Positions 42,438-51,774 are shown, counted from the first letter of the stretch. The stretch is DNA of 64,000 nt from Lachnoclostridium sp. An196 (GCF_002160135.1 NZ_NFJZ01000013.1:21663-85662), one strand, 5' to 3'. Notes: generated from the sequence alone by a model not told the origin. Made by a program: numbers and translations.

Positions 42438-44212
42438 CTGGATTCCTCCTTTCCGACCTTCCACCGGGCCGCCTGCTGGTAATCTTTCCACATCTCCGCA
42501 TACAGGCCGTCTTTTTCCAGAAGTTCTTCATGATTTCCCTGTTCTTTTAGTTTTCCTTTCTCCAGTACCAGGATAGAATCCGCATTCCGCACAGTGGTCA
42601 ACCGGTGAGCGATCATCAGCACCGTTTTTCCTCTGGTCAGTTCGCCGAACGCCTTCTGGATCAGGGCTTCATTCTGCGGATCCGCAAATGCGGTGGCCTC
42701 GTCCATGACGATGATCGGAGCGTCCTTCAGGATTGCGCGGGCCAGAGCGATTCTCTGGGCTTCCCCTCCGGAGAGATAGACGCCTTTGGTTCCCACTACC
42801 GTATCCAGCCCCTGAGGCAGCTTCTCCAGGATATCCGCACACTGAGCGGCCCTGGCTGCCGCTTCCACTTCTTCCCGGCCCGCATCCGGCCTCGCCATAC
42901 GGATATTTTCCAGGAGACTCACCTTAAACAGCTTCGTGTCCTGAAAGACAAACGCCACCCGGCGCATCAGATCGCCGCTCTCCATCTCCCTCACATCCAC
43001 TCCGCCGATCCGGATGCTTCCGCTCTCCGCATCCCAGAAACGGGGAATCAACGCGGCCGCCGTGGATTTTCCTCCGCCGGAAGGTCCTACCAGGCCTACA
43101 ACAGAACCCTCTTTTACCCGGAAACTCACATCCGAAAGCGCCGGCCTCTCCGTGCCGGGATAGCGGAACGTCACATGGTCAAACACCACTTCCGATCCAT
43201 GGGGCTTTCCGAACCTCTTTGTCTCTGGAAGCGGCTTCTCCTGCAGGATCTCATCCAGCTTCATCATAGCCTCATCTGCTTCCATCACAGACTCGGACGC
43301 ATACATGATTCGGTTGATCATACCTCCGCAGGCAGGTCCGAACAGCGCATAGAATATAAAATTTGCCAGCACTTCCCAGCCGTTTCCTCCGGAAGCCAGC
43401 AGAAGCGCCGCCGGGATCAGCAGAGCGAAACTGCCGTTGATGCAGGTTAGAAAAGAGGTCTGCCCGTTCCTGCAGCTCATGGCGTATTGGCTGGCCAGGT
43501 CGCTGTAGGACTGGATGGCTGCGTAAAATGCTTTGAAAGAATACACCGTCTGCTGAAATACTTTCACCACCGGAATGCCGCGGACGTACTCCACCGCTTC
43601 TCCGCTCATCTTCTCGATCTCTCTCTGGTAACGGTGAAAAAATCCCGCGTTCTTTCCGCCCATCATGCTCATCATACACGCCATGGCCAGCACCATGGTC
43701 AGCAGGCACAGAAGGCCCATCCGCCAGTCAAAGACAAAAAGCAGGATAATGGCCGCCGCCGGAGTGACCACCGCCGCCGTCAGATCCGGCAGCTTATGCG
43801 CCAGCAGATCCTCCGTCAGCGCCGCGTTGTCATCGATAATCTTCCGCAGCCGTCCGGACTGGTCTCCGGTAAAGAAGCCAAGAGGCAGGTTCATCACATG
43901 TTCCGCTCCTGTGCGGCGGATATTGCGGGCTGTACGGAACGCCGCGATATGCGTGCACATCAATGCCGCGAAATACACCACAATATTCGCGACCGCGAAC
44001 CACACGGCCATCCATCCCCAGCGGATTACTCCCTGGACTCCGCTCACATCCGGGTAGGCCGACAATACGCCGCGCGCCACCAGCCATACGCAGACATAGG
44101 GCGCCAGTCCCAGCACCGCCGCGACGCCGGACAGCGTGCATCCCAATATGGTGAGCTTCTTATGTCCTTTGGCATAGCTCAGCAGCTTTGATAAATTTGA
44201 CTGTTTTTTCAA
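42434..44212 (-). CDS. ABC exporter half, fused permease and ATPase (first subunit)
   Basis: A 592-residue type IV ABC exporter half with six membrane helices in the N-terminal 320 residues and a nucleotide-binding domain: Walker A GPSGGGKST, Q-loop FVFQDTKLFKVSLLENI, signature LSGGEAQRIALARAIL, Walker B IIVMDEATAFADPQ and IAHRLTTV. In this half the D-loop reads AFADPQN, while the partner has ASLDVEN, so the two catalytic sites may be unequal. The start codon is TTG at 44212, seven bases after AAGGAGG. A 140-base palindromic element separates it from the tetR gene upstream. Confidence 0.92.
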   Translation of the reverse strand: MKKQSNLSKLLSYAKGHKKLTILGCTLSGVAAVLGLAPYVCVWLVARGVLSAYPDVSGVQGVIRWGWMAVWFAVANIVVYFAALMCTHIAAFRTARNIRRTGAEHVMNLPLGFFTGDQSGRLRKIIDDNAALTEDLLAHKLPDLTAAVVTPAAAIILLFVFDWRMGLLCLLTMVLAMACMMSMMGGKNAGFFHRYQREIEKMSGEAVEYVRGIPVVKVFQQTVYSFKAFYAAIQSYSDLASQYAMSCRNGQTSFLTCINGSFALLIPAALLLASGGNGWEVLANFIFYALFGPACGGMINRIMYASESVMEADEAMMKLDEILQEKPLPETKRFGKPHGSEVVFDHVTFRYPGTERPALSDVSFRVKEGSVVGLVGPSGGGKSTAAALIPRFWDAESGSIRIGGVDVREMESGDLMRRVAFVFQDTKLFKVSLLENIRMARPDAGREEVEAAARAAQCADILEKLPQGLDTVVGTKGVYLSGGEAQRIALARAILKDAPIIVMDEATAFADPQNEALIQKAFGELTRGKTVLMIAHRLTTVRNADSILVLEKGKLKEQGNHEELLEKDGLYAEMWKDYQQAARWKVGKEESR

Positions 44213-44243
44213 GGAACTCCCTCCTTAATTAGATTTTGTAACA

Positions 44244-44383
44244 GTTCAGAACGGCGGGAAAAGGGGCAAAAGCAGGCGTTAAGCTTGCTTATAAGCATGC
44301 TTTTGTCCCCCTTTTCACATCGGATGGACATCCGATGCTTCTTGTCCGGCCAAGGCCGGACAAGAAGATGTGCCGTTCTGAAC
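44244..44383. repeat. Cloverleaf-like palindromic element (140 bases, three stems in an outer stem)
   Basis: Outer 12-base arms GTTCAGAACGGC (44244-44255) and GCCGTTCTGAAC (44372-44383) enclose three hairpins: GAAAAGGGGCAAAAGCA (44258-44274) with its near complement at 44298-44316; CATCGGAT-GGAC-ATCCGATG (44318-44337); and a perfect 14-base stem CTTCTTGTCCGGCC (44338-44351) with GGCCGGACAAGAAG (44354-44367) around an AA loop. It fills the 289-base gap between tetR and the ABC exporter genes, where I see no gene. It could be a structured RNA, a processing or attenuation site, or a miniature mobile element with terminal inverted repeats. Confidence 0.85.
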
Positions 44384-44501
44384 AGTTGTAAGTTTTTTAT
44401 GATACAGGAAGCATGTGCTTCCGAATATCTAAGATTAGTTTAGACTAACTTATCTTTCAAAAGAAAGGGCGGAGCCGTCCTCTGCCCTTTGCTTCCATGG
44501 G

Positions 44502-45119
44502 TTACTGTCCCATGATCTTCATCCAGCCCGCCGTATAAAATGCCCTCATCTCTGCCAGATAGTTTTCCGCCTCATGAAGAGGCATCTCATGGATAATCAG
44601 TTCAAAAAAAGCGTTAAACATCCCTGTGATCAGGATATGCTCCAGCCTCGGGTCTATCCTCGGCGAAGGGCGCCCCAGCCCTTCCAGAATGTCCTGGTAA
44701 TCGTGCGTCGCTTTCGTCTCGATCTCGGCCATCTCGTCCGCCATACCCGCAAAGCGAGTTCCCTCCGAGCAGCAGAGAATCAGCTTGAATTCTTCCAGGT
44801 TGTCATAAGCGTACCGGAGCATCTCCAGCATACAGGCCCCGCTGATATCTCCCAGGTTTTCCGGCTGTTCTTCCGGCGGCAGCGCCGCAAAATCTTCCTG
44901 CGCCCTGCGGAAGAATCCCATAAACATCTCATACTGCCTGCCCACCAGCGCCTCGAACAGTTCTTCCTTGCTGCGGTAATATCCGTAAAACGCGCCGGTC
45001 GTCACTCCGGCCAGCTTTACAATCGTTCTTAAGGAAGCGCCGAGAAATCCTTTTTCCAGAAATTCTTTTTTCGCCGCTTCATGTATCCGCTCCAGCGTAG
45101 CGGATCTCTCTTCTCCCAT
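44502..45119 (-). CDS. TetR/AcrR-family transcriptional regulator
   Basis: A 205-residue regulator with the N-terminal helix-turn-helix RIHEAAKKEFLEKGFLGASL, RTIVKLAGVTTGAFYGYYRS, KEELFEALV and a divergent all-helical ligand domain. A perfect 7-base inverted repeat lies in the spacer of its promoter, consistent with autoregulation. The heterodimeric ABC exporter genes lie 290 bases downstream on the same strand and are the likely target. GGGGGATCACGG precedes the ATG. Confidence 0.92.
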   Translation of the reverse strand: MGEERSATLERIHEAAKKEFLEKGFLGASLRTIVKLAGVTTGAFYGYYRSKEELFEALVGRQYEMFMGFFRRAQEDFAALPPEEQPENLGDISGACMLEMLRYAYDNLEEFKLILCCSEGTRFAGMADEMAEIETKATHDYQDILEGLGRPSPRIDPRLEHILITGMFNAFFELIIHEMPLHEAENYLAEMRAFYTAGWMKIMGQ

Positions 45120-45148
45120 CCGTGATCCCCCTGTCGTTGTCTGTATTT

Positions 45149-45177
45149 AGGATATAACGGTGTTATATTTATGTCAA
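45149..45177 (-). promoter_or_regulatory. Promoter of tetR
   Basis: TTGACA (45177-45172) and TATCCT (45154-45149), 17-base spacer on the minus strand; the spacer holds the palindrome at 45152-45168. Confidence 0.8.
45152..45168. promoter_or_regulatory. TetR-type operator
   Basis: Perfect inverted repeat ATATAAC-GGT-GTTATAT between the -35 and -10 boxes of the tetR promoter, a classic arrangement for autorepression. Confidence 0.7.
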
Positions 45178-45238
45178 GAACTGCAGTTGAGAAGATTCCT
45201 CAGTATTGAAAATCGTCTCGTGCGAAAAAAAGACACCC

Positions 45239-45267
45239 TTGACGACGACAATGGCAGCAGGTAATAT
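45239..45267 (+). promoter_or_regulatory. Promoter of the DUF3784-like gene
   Basis: TTGACG (45239-45244) and TAATAT (45262-45267), 17-base spacer, 30 bases before the start codon. Confidence 0.75.
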
Positions 45268-45297
45268 AAAATGAGAATTCCAGAAAGGAGAGTCCCC

Positions 45298-45624
45298 ATG
45301 GCTCAGGTGATCACAATCTCCATCGATTTGATGATGGCGCTTTGTATGTTTTTATTTGGAAGATATTTTTATAAGTCAAAGGGGAAAGCATGCAATCTCC
45401 TGACAGGGTACAATATGTGCTCAGAAAATGACAGGAAAAGCCCGGATGAAGAAAAAGCCATGTGCCGCATCTATGGAAAAATCATGACGATTATGGCTGT
45501 TCCGTTTCTGTGCGGAGCAGCCATCGATCTCGTAAAACCCGGTATCGGGTGCATATTGGCATGGGGGATCTGGATTATTCTTTTTATATGGCTATGTATA
45601 AAAAGGACAAAATTAGAGAAGTGA
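45298..45624 (+). CDS. DUF3784-like small membrane protein
   Basis: A 108-residue protein with a first membrane helix (ISIDLMMALCMFLFGRYF), a cytoplasmic loop containing LLTGYNMCSENDRKSPDEEK and two further hydrophobic helices near the C-terminus. The GYNxxSExxxxxxDExxxCRxxGK pattern is that of DUF3784, common in Clostridia and of unknown function. Start at the ATG at 45298, seven bases after AAAGGAG, in preference to one at 45271. Single gene between tetR and the nitroreductase. Confidence 0.8.
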   Translation: MAQVITISIDLMMALCMFLFGRYFYKSKGKACNLLTGYNMCSENDRKSPDEEKAMCRIYGKIMTIMAVPFLCGAAIDLVKPGIGCILAWGIWIILFIWLCIKRTKLEK

Positions 45625-45634
45625 AACGGCAGAT

Positions 45635-46486
45635 TTAAAAAGAGAGCCGGTGTATCCGCTCCGGTTCCACCTTCCGCTGCGTTCCTCTCGCATACGGAAT
45701 CTGAGGATATCCAAAGCCGATGATCATACCCACGTAATGATCTTCCGGGATCTCCAGCATCCCCCTGATCTTTGGCATCAGATTCAGGACGCTGAGCGGA
45801 AACGTCATCATCACGGTTCCAAGACCCCTGGACGCGCACATGATCTCAAAATAAGTCCCTGCGATAATAACATCCTGTACAGGTTCTCCTTTCCCCAGCG
45901 GCGCATGAGGGATCAAAATATGAGGCGCGCCGCAGAACAGCATGTCCGGCCGCACGGTCTTCTCCCACTGTTTCATGTCCTCATAGGCGTCTTTCCCGAA
46001 CCCTTCCGGATAGATGCCCTGCTCCGCAAGTCGCTCCATCTCTCTATAAGCGATGTTTCGAAAAGAATTCATCTGTTCTGCATCGTCTATCAAGGTATAT
46101 TCCACCTGCTGCTTATTTCCACCATTCGGCGCGTTGGCAAGCCTGCACACCATATCATGGATCAATTCTTTGGAAACACCGCGCTTCTGATACCGGCGGC
46201 AGGAGCGGCGGTTTGTCACGACCGCATCCACAACTTCCGCCGCTGTGTCCGGATCCGGCGCGGCAAGACTGTCTTCCGGTCTGTGTCCGAAGATGCTTAC
46301 CGCGCCCTCCGGACAGACCGCCAGGCAATGCTCACATCTCCAGCACCCGTTCCATCCGAATTCTTCAAACGCTTTCATATGGGGACGTTTGTCTTCTCCC
46401 ATAAAAAGTATGCCGCCGGGACACACCTTCGTGCATTTCCCGCAGCCGACGCACTTGTCGCTGACCATAAATTCGGCCTTATTCAT
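45635..46486 (-). CDS. Ferredoxin-nitroreductase fusion protein
   Basis: A 283-residue protein with an N-terminal 2[4Fe-4S] ferredoxin domain (CVGCGKCTKVCPGG and CWRCEHCLAVCPEG) and a C-terminal FMN-binding nitroreductase domain (TNRRSCRRYQKRGVSKELIH, NGGNKQQVEYTLI, FGYPQIPYARG). Such fusions use reduced ferredoxin clusters to feed flavin-dependent reductions; the substrate is not known. The frame is open far upstream but only MNKAEFMVSDKC onward is domain sequence; the ribosome binding site at this ATG is weak. It lies 86 bases downstream of jetD in the same direction, perhaps with its own expression. Confidence 0.88.
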   Translation of the reverse strand: MNKAEFMVSDKCVGCGKCTKVCPGGILFMGEDKRPHMKAFEEFGWNGCWRCEHCLAVCPEGAVSIFGHRPEDSLAAPDPDTAAEVVDAVVTNRRSCRRYQKRGVSKELIHDMVCRLANAPNGGNKQQVEYTLIDDAEQMNSFRNIAYREMERLAEQGIYPEGFGKDAYEDMKQWEKTVRPDMLFCGAPHILIPHAPLGKGEPVQDVIIAGTYFEIMCASRGLGTVMMTFPLSVLNLMPKIRGMLEIPEDHYVGMIIGFGYPQIPYARGTQRKVEPERIHRLSF

Positions 46487-46572
46487 ACAGTCACACTTCT
46501 TTCTTTTTAATATGATTGTAATTCTTTCCTTCTTAAGAAAAAGTAGGCACTTTTTGGTAACTGTCAAAAAAG

Positions 46573-47784
46573 TCAGCGGCTGCATGCAGCTGCCAGCAGC
46601 ATCTCCTGCTCCACCGTCTTTCCGGTCCGCAGGATCGCCTGTTTCAGCCCGTCCAGCTCTCCCGCATCCATGTTTTCCAGCTTTTCTTTTGCGCTCTCTT
46701 CCAGGTCGATTCCTGCTCCCATACGAATCGCTTCCTCGAAATCCCGGGCTCCCATACGGTACGGAATCAGTTCCGGAAATAAATGCCTTTTTATATACTG
46801 GTAAATCCGTATCCCGCCATAGTCCATATCTCCCCAGTGCAGATACTTTACTCCTGCCGGAAGTACGCTGCATAATCCGGACAGGAACCGGAGCTCTTTC
46901 GGGGAGAAAAATCCATGACAGTATATATACAGGGTATCTTCTGCATAGGCCATGTTCTCATAATTTGTTTTATTTTCAATGGTCATTACCGTGCTCACAC
47001 AGCCGGAGCACCCGGAGATCTTTGCATGCTCCAGTGTCTGGGCATTCAGTACACATCCATAGCGGAGCATCGAAGTATCCGCCTGAACTTCCATGATCTG
47101 ATACTGCAGAGGCCCTTTCCATTCCAGAGTCTGGGAATAAGTAAGGATCCCGCAGGCGGCCAGAAGTCCATCGTCCGTCATGCCTTCTTCATAGAACGGA
47201 CATCCGTACAGGCCGTTTTTCAGAACTGAGATCACTTTTTCCCGGCAGCCTCCGCTCCGGAACTTTTTAGAATTTTTAAATACCATACAGCTGAATACCC
47301 GCTCCCATACGGGTTCTTTCAGCTCTGTCAGCGTATTCAGGCACCGGAACAGATCCGGATCCTCCGGCTCCTTCACAATCTTTCCGGCTTCCAGTCTCCG
47401 GATCAGGTCTTCATAGTATGACCGGAGCCACGGAACCTCCTGCACCGGCGCGCTCCAGGCTCTCACTTCTTCCAGATAGCGGAGCTGTCTCTGCCTGGAA
47501 TCCTCCATGCCTTCTCTCTGGCAGAGCTTTTCCACTGCCGCCACCGGAAGATCGATCCTTTTCACATCGCTTCCCATGTCCCGGTACGTGACCTGGATCA
47601 ATCCTTCCTTTTCCAGCGCGCGGATCTGCTCCATCAGCGCTTTCCGGCCTCCTACTGTATCAATAATTTCCTGCGTGATCTCCGGATGCTTCCAGCCCGT
47701 CAGTTTCCCCGCCCGGTAGGCCTCCGTATCCATCTTCCGGATCCACAGCTTCGCCAGCGTCACCGGCCGCCTCTTCTCCGCCAT
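46573..47784 (-). CDS. jetD: Wadjet system nuclease subunit JetD
   Basis: A 403-residue protein of the DUF2220/JetD family. The C-terminal TOPRIM domain shows the catalytic glutamate at 270 in MTIENKTNYENM and the DxD at 319-321 in LHWGDMDYGGIRIYQYI; the N-terminal part (about 1-200) is the winged-helix/DUF3322-like region that contacts the complex. JetD is the nuclease that cuts circular plasmid DNA extruded by JetABC. Start at the ATG at 47784 with AAGGAGAACCGG upstream, although this lies 125 bases inside the end of jetC. Last gene of the Wadjet operon. Confidence 0.93.
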   Translation of the reverse strand: MAEKRRPVTLAKLWIRKMDTEAYRAGKLTGWKHPEITQEIIDTVGGRKALMEQIRALEKEGLIQVTYRDMGSDVKRIDLPVAAVEKLCQREGMEDSRQRQLRYLEEVRAWSAPVQEVPWLRSYYEDLIRRLEAGKIVKEPEDPDLFRCLNTLTELKEPVWERVFSCMVFKNSKKFRSGGCREKVISVLKNGLYGCPFYEEGMTDDGLLAACGILTYSQTLEWKGPLQYQIMEVQADTSMLRYGCVLNAQTLEHAKISGCSGCVSTVMTIENKTNYENMAYAEDTLYIYCHGFFSPKELRFLSGLCSVLPAGVKYLHWGDMDYGGIRIYQYIKRHLFPELIPYRMGARDFEEAIRMGAGIDLEESAKEKLENMDAGELDGLKQAILRTGKTVEQEMLLAAACSR

Positions 47785-50700
47785 CCGGTTCTCCTTCCAC
47801 CATTCTCAGATAATCGCCTTTATCAATATGCATCATGGAAATCTGATTTTTATGCCTGCGGAATCCGTAGACACAGTCCACGTTCCGGATCAGCGACTGA
47901 AGCCTTTCGTCCGGCACGCAGACGATCAGCTGCAGCTCCAGCTCCCGTGCGTAGCGCAGACACACTTCGCTGCGCTCCTTGTCCATCTTGGAGAACGCCT
48001 CATCCAGAAGCACCAGGCGGATCTTGGAATCCCTGCTGCTCTGCTGCATATAGAGCATGGCAAAACCCGCCAGCAGCGCCACATATTTGGGATTCTGGCC
48101 CTCTCCTCCGGAATCTCTTCCGGCCATTTCGTCCACCGGGTTCTTCTTCACAACGCCGTGTTCATCCTCCACCCGTTCGTACATGCGGAAGGTCAGATAA
48201 CTCCGGTAATCCGCATACCGCTCCATCTCCTGTTTCTGTCTCGCAGTCTGGCGGGGATCCTGGTCTGCGGCCGGAGGCATGAATTTCTCCGTCAGCAGCT
48301 GGATCTTCTGCTCGTATTTCCGGTAAAAATCATCGTCTCCCAGGCTCATCTGGCCTTCAAAGCCCAGGTCGTCCGTCACCTTGCTGTCCAGTTCCTTCGC
48401 GGTCAGCATCTCATAGAACTGTCCGTTCTCATTTTCCGCCGGCAGAATCTCGATCTGGTAAATACTGTCCGAGAAACGGATCTTCGCCAGCAGCCGGTTG
48501 ATCTCCCTGGCATGCCGGTACGCCGCCTTGATGTCTCCATGGATCGTGGCAATTACATTTTCCCGCAAAGTATGGTAAACCAGATCGCATTGCTTCCGGA
48601 ATTCTTCCTGGTACTCAGGCTCAAAATCCTGACGGCACTGATCCAGCACGCGGTCGTAGACGTCATTTTCCTGCTCTTCGCCGCTGAAATCATAGGACGG
48701 ATACTCCCGGTTGAAGCGCATCCGCGCTTTCATACGGCTTTCTCTCTCTTCCTGTTCCCGCTCCTTCAGCTGCATAAGCTCCCGGTTTTTCTGGCTCCGA
48801 TAGGTGCTTTCCGCCTGCGCGGTCAGGGCCTCCTGCACCTCCGCCTCCAGATCTGCATTTGCTGTAAATCCCTCCGTCAGCTGTTCCAATTTTTCCCGAT
48901 AACCGTCGATGTCTTTTTCCGCACGGATCTTTTCTCCGTTTTTCTGCAGAAGTCCTTCCTGAACCGAAGCAAGGTTCTGTCCGGTCCCGGAAATTTTCTC
49001 CTTCAGTTCCTCTCTTCTGCGTTTCAGATCCGCCACCAGCGTGCCGTCCTCCAGTTCCTTCAGCTCGTTCTGCAGTTTTTCCTGTCTTTTCAGACATTCC
49101 TCCAGCTGTCCGGCTGCCCTGGACCAGGCGGTAAGCTGTGCCGGATCCTGATTCAGCGATTCGTAGCTCTGAACTTCTTTCAGACCATGTTCCTCGATTA
49201 AAAGCTCCTGAAGTTCCTGCTCCAGCCTGCGTACTTCCTGCTCCAGTTCTTCCAGCTTTGCCCGGGAAACCTTCGTGCCGATGCAGGCGCGCAGGGTATA
49301 ATCCTTCTTTTTCAAATGGAGGAACCGATAGCCGCTGTAAGAATAGCAGTCCGGCGTCACGCCGTCGCGCACCTGGTGAAGTTCCTCCACTGTACGGCAT
49401 TTTATGATCCTTCCCAGATAATATTTCAGGCACTGGTCCACATACGGCTCTTCCGCGCGGACCGCCTCATAAAGAGACCCTTCCAGGGCCTGCGGCTGAT
49501 CTCTGCGGACCGCCGCCGTATTGATCAGCTCCACGTCCTCATACTGGCGCATCCCGCGGAACAGCTCCGCCGCCGTGAGCGCATATTCCGGCGCAGTAAT
49601 CAGGCTGTACTTAACGCGCCCCATACGGCCTTCCACTGCATTCTTCCACTCTTCGTCCACAATATCAAAAAGATCCGCGAAGACATATACCGGGATTCGT
49701 TTGCCGTAGCGCATCTTCAGCGCGTCTTCCAGTTTCGTCCTTGCCTGCTTCAGACCTGCGTCATACGGTTTCCGGTCATTTTTAAGATCCTCCACGATCT
49801 CCTTTTTCTCTTTCAGCTCCGGCCCCAGCTCCCGTTTCCGGATATTCAGCTCCTGGATCTCTTCGCTCACCGCGTCTCTGGCCTCGCCAAGCCTCCGGCG
49901 GAGCTCACCGCAGCGTTCTTCCGTCACATTCCCTTTTCGGAACTCCTCGATCAGCTGAAGCGCAGGATTGCTCACATAGTCCGACGCCGGGCCGTCCTCC
50001 GTCCAGCCGCCAAGGCCGTCCAGGATCCTTCTCCACTGACGGCTGTTTCCTGCCAGAAGTTCCGCCGTACGGCCGACCTCGTCCAGTTCCCGTCTCTTCT
50101 GTCCGTAGTCGCTGGCTTTCAGTCCGGCTTCCACCTCCACAAGTTCCGAGCGCAGATCCTCCTGTGCCGTTTCCAGCGATATTTTTTCTTTTTCCAGTTC
50201 TTCGATCCGGCGGACCGCATCGGAAAGATCCTGCGTTCTGGCTTCCAGACGCGCCTTCTGCCCTTCAATCTCAATGATCCGGAGAATGGATTCGATCCGC
50301 ACCATGTCCGCCCTGGTCTTCGTCAGGTTCACATGCGCCTCATGGACCGCGTCCAGCAGCCCAATCCGGTGCTCCAGGTCGTCCACGCGCTCCTTAATCT
50401 CCCGGTACGCTCCCAGCTGGTCGCTGATGGTACCGACCGTATCCTCCCTGCTCTTTGGAAACATATAATCCCGGATAAACTGCCCCGTACCGTTGGTCAT
50501 CCGCAGTGCGATCGCGCTCTTTTCCATCGTCGCCAGGCGCCGCGGCTCCACATAGCCCAGGATCACGTCGCACAGCGTGTTGATATATGCCTCATTGGAC
50601 GGATACAGCCGGTTTATGTCTCCCCTGCCCCGGTTCCAGGAAGAATTCTTTCGCTCCTCGGTCAGCTTCCGGATCTTCGCTATGGAATAGGGGACTCCGT

Positions 50701-51139
50701 CCTCGTCCAGATATTCATTTTCCGGCAGCGGGCCGCTGTGGCTGAAAAACGTGTATTTTTTTATATCCTGGTCCATTTTTCCCACTTCAAATGCCGCCCC
50801 GAAGCAGGTCGTAATCTTTGTCCCTGTGTCTGTCAGCTCCAGCACGATATGCGAGCAGAAATCCATATGCTCACGGTTCGCCGTGCCGTCCTTCTGTGCT
50901 CCGCGCAGATAGCTGAGCACGCTTCTGCGGTTCCTGGCGTCGTCCGCCGCTTTATTCAGGAAAGACGGGGACAGGCTTCCATACAGGATCACCTGGATCG
51001 CGTCCATGACCGTAGATTTCCCAGATCCGCTCTTACCGCTGAACAGATTGACATATTCGTGGAATTCCAGCACTTTATGGCTGATTCCGCCCCAGTTGTT
51101 AATCAGCATCCGGGTAAATATCTTCTTCGCCTGTTTCAA
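47660..51139 (-). CDS. jetC: Wadjet system SMC-like ATPase JetC
   Basis: A 1159-residue SMC-related ATPase of the MukB-like JetC family. The N-terminal head has Walker A SGKSGSGKST near residues 34-43 following INNWGGISHKVLEFHEYVNL; long coiled-coil arms run about 270-460 and 650-830 around a hinge with YGKRIPVYVFADLF; the C-terminal head has NPKYVALLAGFAMLY and Walker B VLLDEAFSKMDKERSE near 1042-1057. It extrudes DNA loops to recognise plasmids by size and topology. The C-terminal 40 residues are Gly/Glu/Asp-rich and read through the start of jetD in another frame. JetB overlaps its start by 41 bases. Confidence 0.94.
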   Translation of the reverse strand: MKQAKKIFTRMLINNWGGISHKVLEFHEYVNLFSGKSGSGKSTVMDAIQVILYGSLSPSFLNKAADDARNRRSVLSYLRGAQKDGTANREHMDFCSHIVLELTDTGTKITTCFGAAFEVGKMDQDIKKYTFFSHSGPLPENEYLDEDGVPYSIAKIRKLTEERKNSSWNRGRGDINRLYPSNEAYINTLCDVILGYVEPRRLATMEKSAIALRMTNGTGQFIRDYMFPKSREDTVGTISDQLGAYREIKERVDDLEHRIGLLDAVHEAHVNLTKTRADMVRIESILRIIEIEGQKARLEARTQDLSDAVRRIEELEKEKISLETAQEDLRSELVEVEAGLKASDYGQKRRELDEVGRTAELLAGNSRQWRRILDGLGGWTEDGPASDYVSNPALQLIEEFRKGNVTEERCGELRRRLGEARDAVSEEIQELNIRKRELGPELKEKKEIVEDLKNDRKPYDAGLKQARTKLEDALKMRYGKRIPVYVFADLFDIVDEEWKNAVEGRMGRVKYSLITAPEYALTAAELFRGMRQYEDVELINTAAVRRDQPQALEGSLYEAVRAEEPYVDQCLKYYLGRIIKCRTVEELHQVRDGVTPDCYSYSGYRFLHLKKKDYTLRACIGTKVSRAKLEELEQEVRRLEQELQELLIEEHGLKEVQSYESLNQDPAQLTAWSRAAGQLEECLKRQEKLQNELKELEDGTLVADLKRRREELKEKISGTGQNLASVQEGLLQKNGEKIRAEKDIDGYREKLEQLTEGFTANADLEAEVQEALTAQAESTYRSQKNRELMQLKEREQEERESRMKARMRFNREYPSYDFSGEEQENDVYDRVLDQCRQDFEPEYQEEFRKQCDLVYHTLRENVIATIHGDIKAAYRHAREINRLLAKIRFSDSIYQIEILPAENENGQFYEMLTAKELDSKVTDDLGFEGQMSLGDDDFYRKYEQKIQLLTEKFMPPAADQDPRQTARQKQEMERYADYRSYLTFRMYERVEDEHGVVKKNPVDEMAGRDSGGEGQNPKYVALLAGFAMLYMQQSSRDSKIRLVLLDEAFSKMDKERSEVCLRYARELELQLIVCVPDERLQSLIRNVDCVYGFRRHKNQISMMHIDKGDYLRMVEGEPDGGEEAAGDAGEAVDPEDGYGGLPGGETDGLEASGDHAGNY

Positions 51140-51770
51140 AGTCTTCCTCCTCTTCCGTGTCCTGCACGTTCTGCTCTTCCTGAAGTTCTTCCCGGTATTT
51201 TTCTACCAGATCGCGGATATCCGCCGAAGTGCAGTACAGGTTCACCGTTCCGTAAATATAGATGGGCGTATGGTCTTCCACATCCCGGACTGCTCCCGGC
51301 AGATCAATCATCTGATGCATACGCATCAGATACAATGCTTCTTTCCATTCTGCCGCCGTCAGTTTTCTGGTGATCAGGTTCGTATTTTTCCCGTATTCCC
51401 GGATCTCCGCCAGATTCGTTACGGTTGCTTTCAACCCTTCTCCCAGAATCTTGTCTCTGTAGATCAATTTGAGCAGCAGCACCAGCAGCGTCGTGGTCAT
51501 GCTCATACGCTCCGCAGCAACGCCCTCTCCTTCCAGCCGGAAGATATGTTCCTGAGGATCATGCTTCAGCCCGCATCCCAGCACAGACAGATAATCTTCA
51601 ATAAATCCCCGGTGGCGCATACAGATCTCATACCTGGGATTGTCTCTGGGCGTCAGTGTCACCGGATCGTATTTTACCTGCAGGATGCAGGTCTGGCGAA
51701 AGAGATCCCGGATCGTCTTCTTCAGATTTTCCGCCTCCGTCACCGTCAGTTCTTCCAAATAAGATACCAT
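51099..51770 (-). CDS. jetB: Wadjet system subunit JetB (MukE-like)
   Basis: A 223-residue protein of the DUF4194/JetB family, the MukE/KITE-like subunit that bridges the SMC heads with JetA. It has a winged-helix core (RHRGFIEDYLSVLGCGL, TTLLVLLLKLIYRDKI, LTAAEWKEALYLMRMH, YGTVNLYCTSADIRDLV) and a very acidic C-terminal tail (EEEEDFETGEEDIYPDAD). Start chosen at the ATG at 51770, ten bases after GGAGG and four bases after the jetA stop; the in-frame ATG at 51794 has no ribosome binding site and would overlap jetA. Overlaps jetC by 41 bases. Confidence 0.9.
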   Translation of the reverse strand: MVSYLEELTVTEAENLKKTIRDLFRQTCILQVKYDPVTLTPRDNPRYEICMRHRGFIEDYLSVLGCGLKHDPQEHIFRLEGEGVAAERMSMTTTLLVLLLKLIYRDKILGEGLKATVTNLAEIREYGKNTNLITRKLTAAEWKEALYLMRMHQMIDLPGAVRDVEDHTPIYIYGTVNLYCTSADIRDLVEKYREELQEEQNVQDTEEEEDFETGEEDIYPDAD

Positions 51771-51774
51771 GCCG

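Noticed and set aside
49316..51373. Plus-strand open frame of 685 codons opposite jetC
   Set aside because: Antisense shadow of the SMC-like coding sequence; composition is atypical and no domain is visible.
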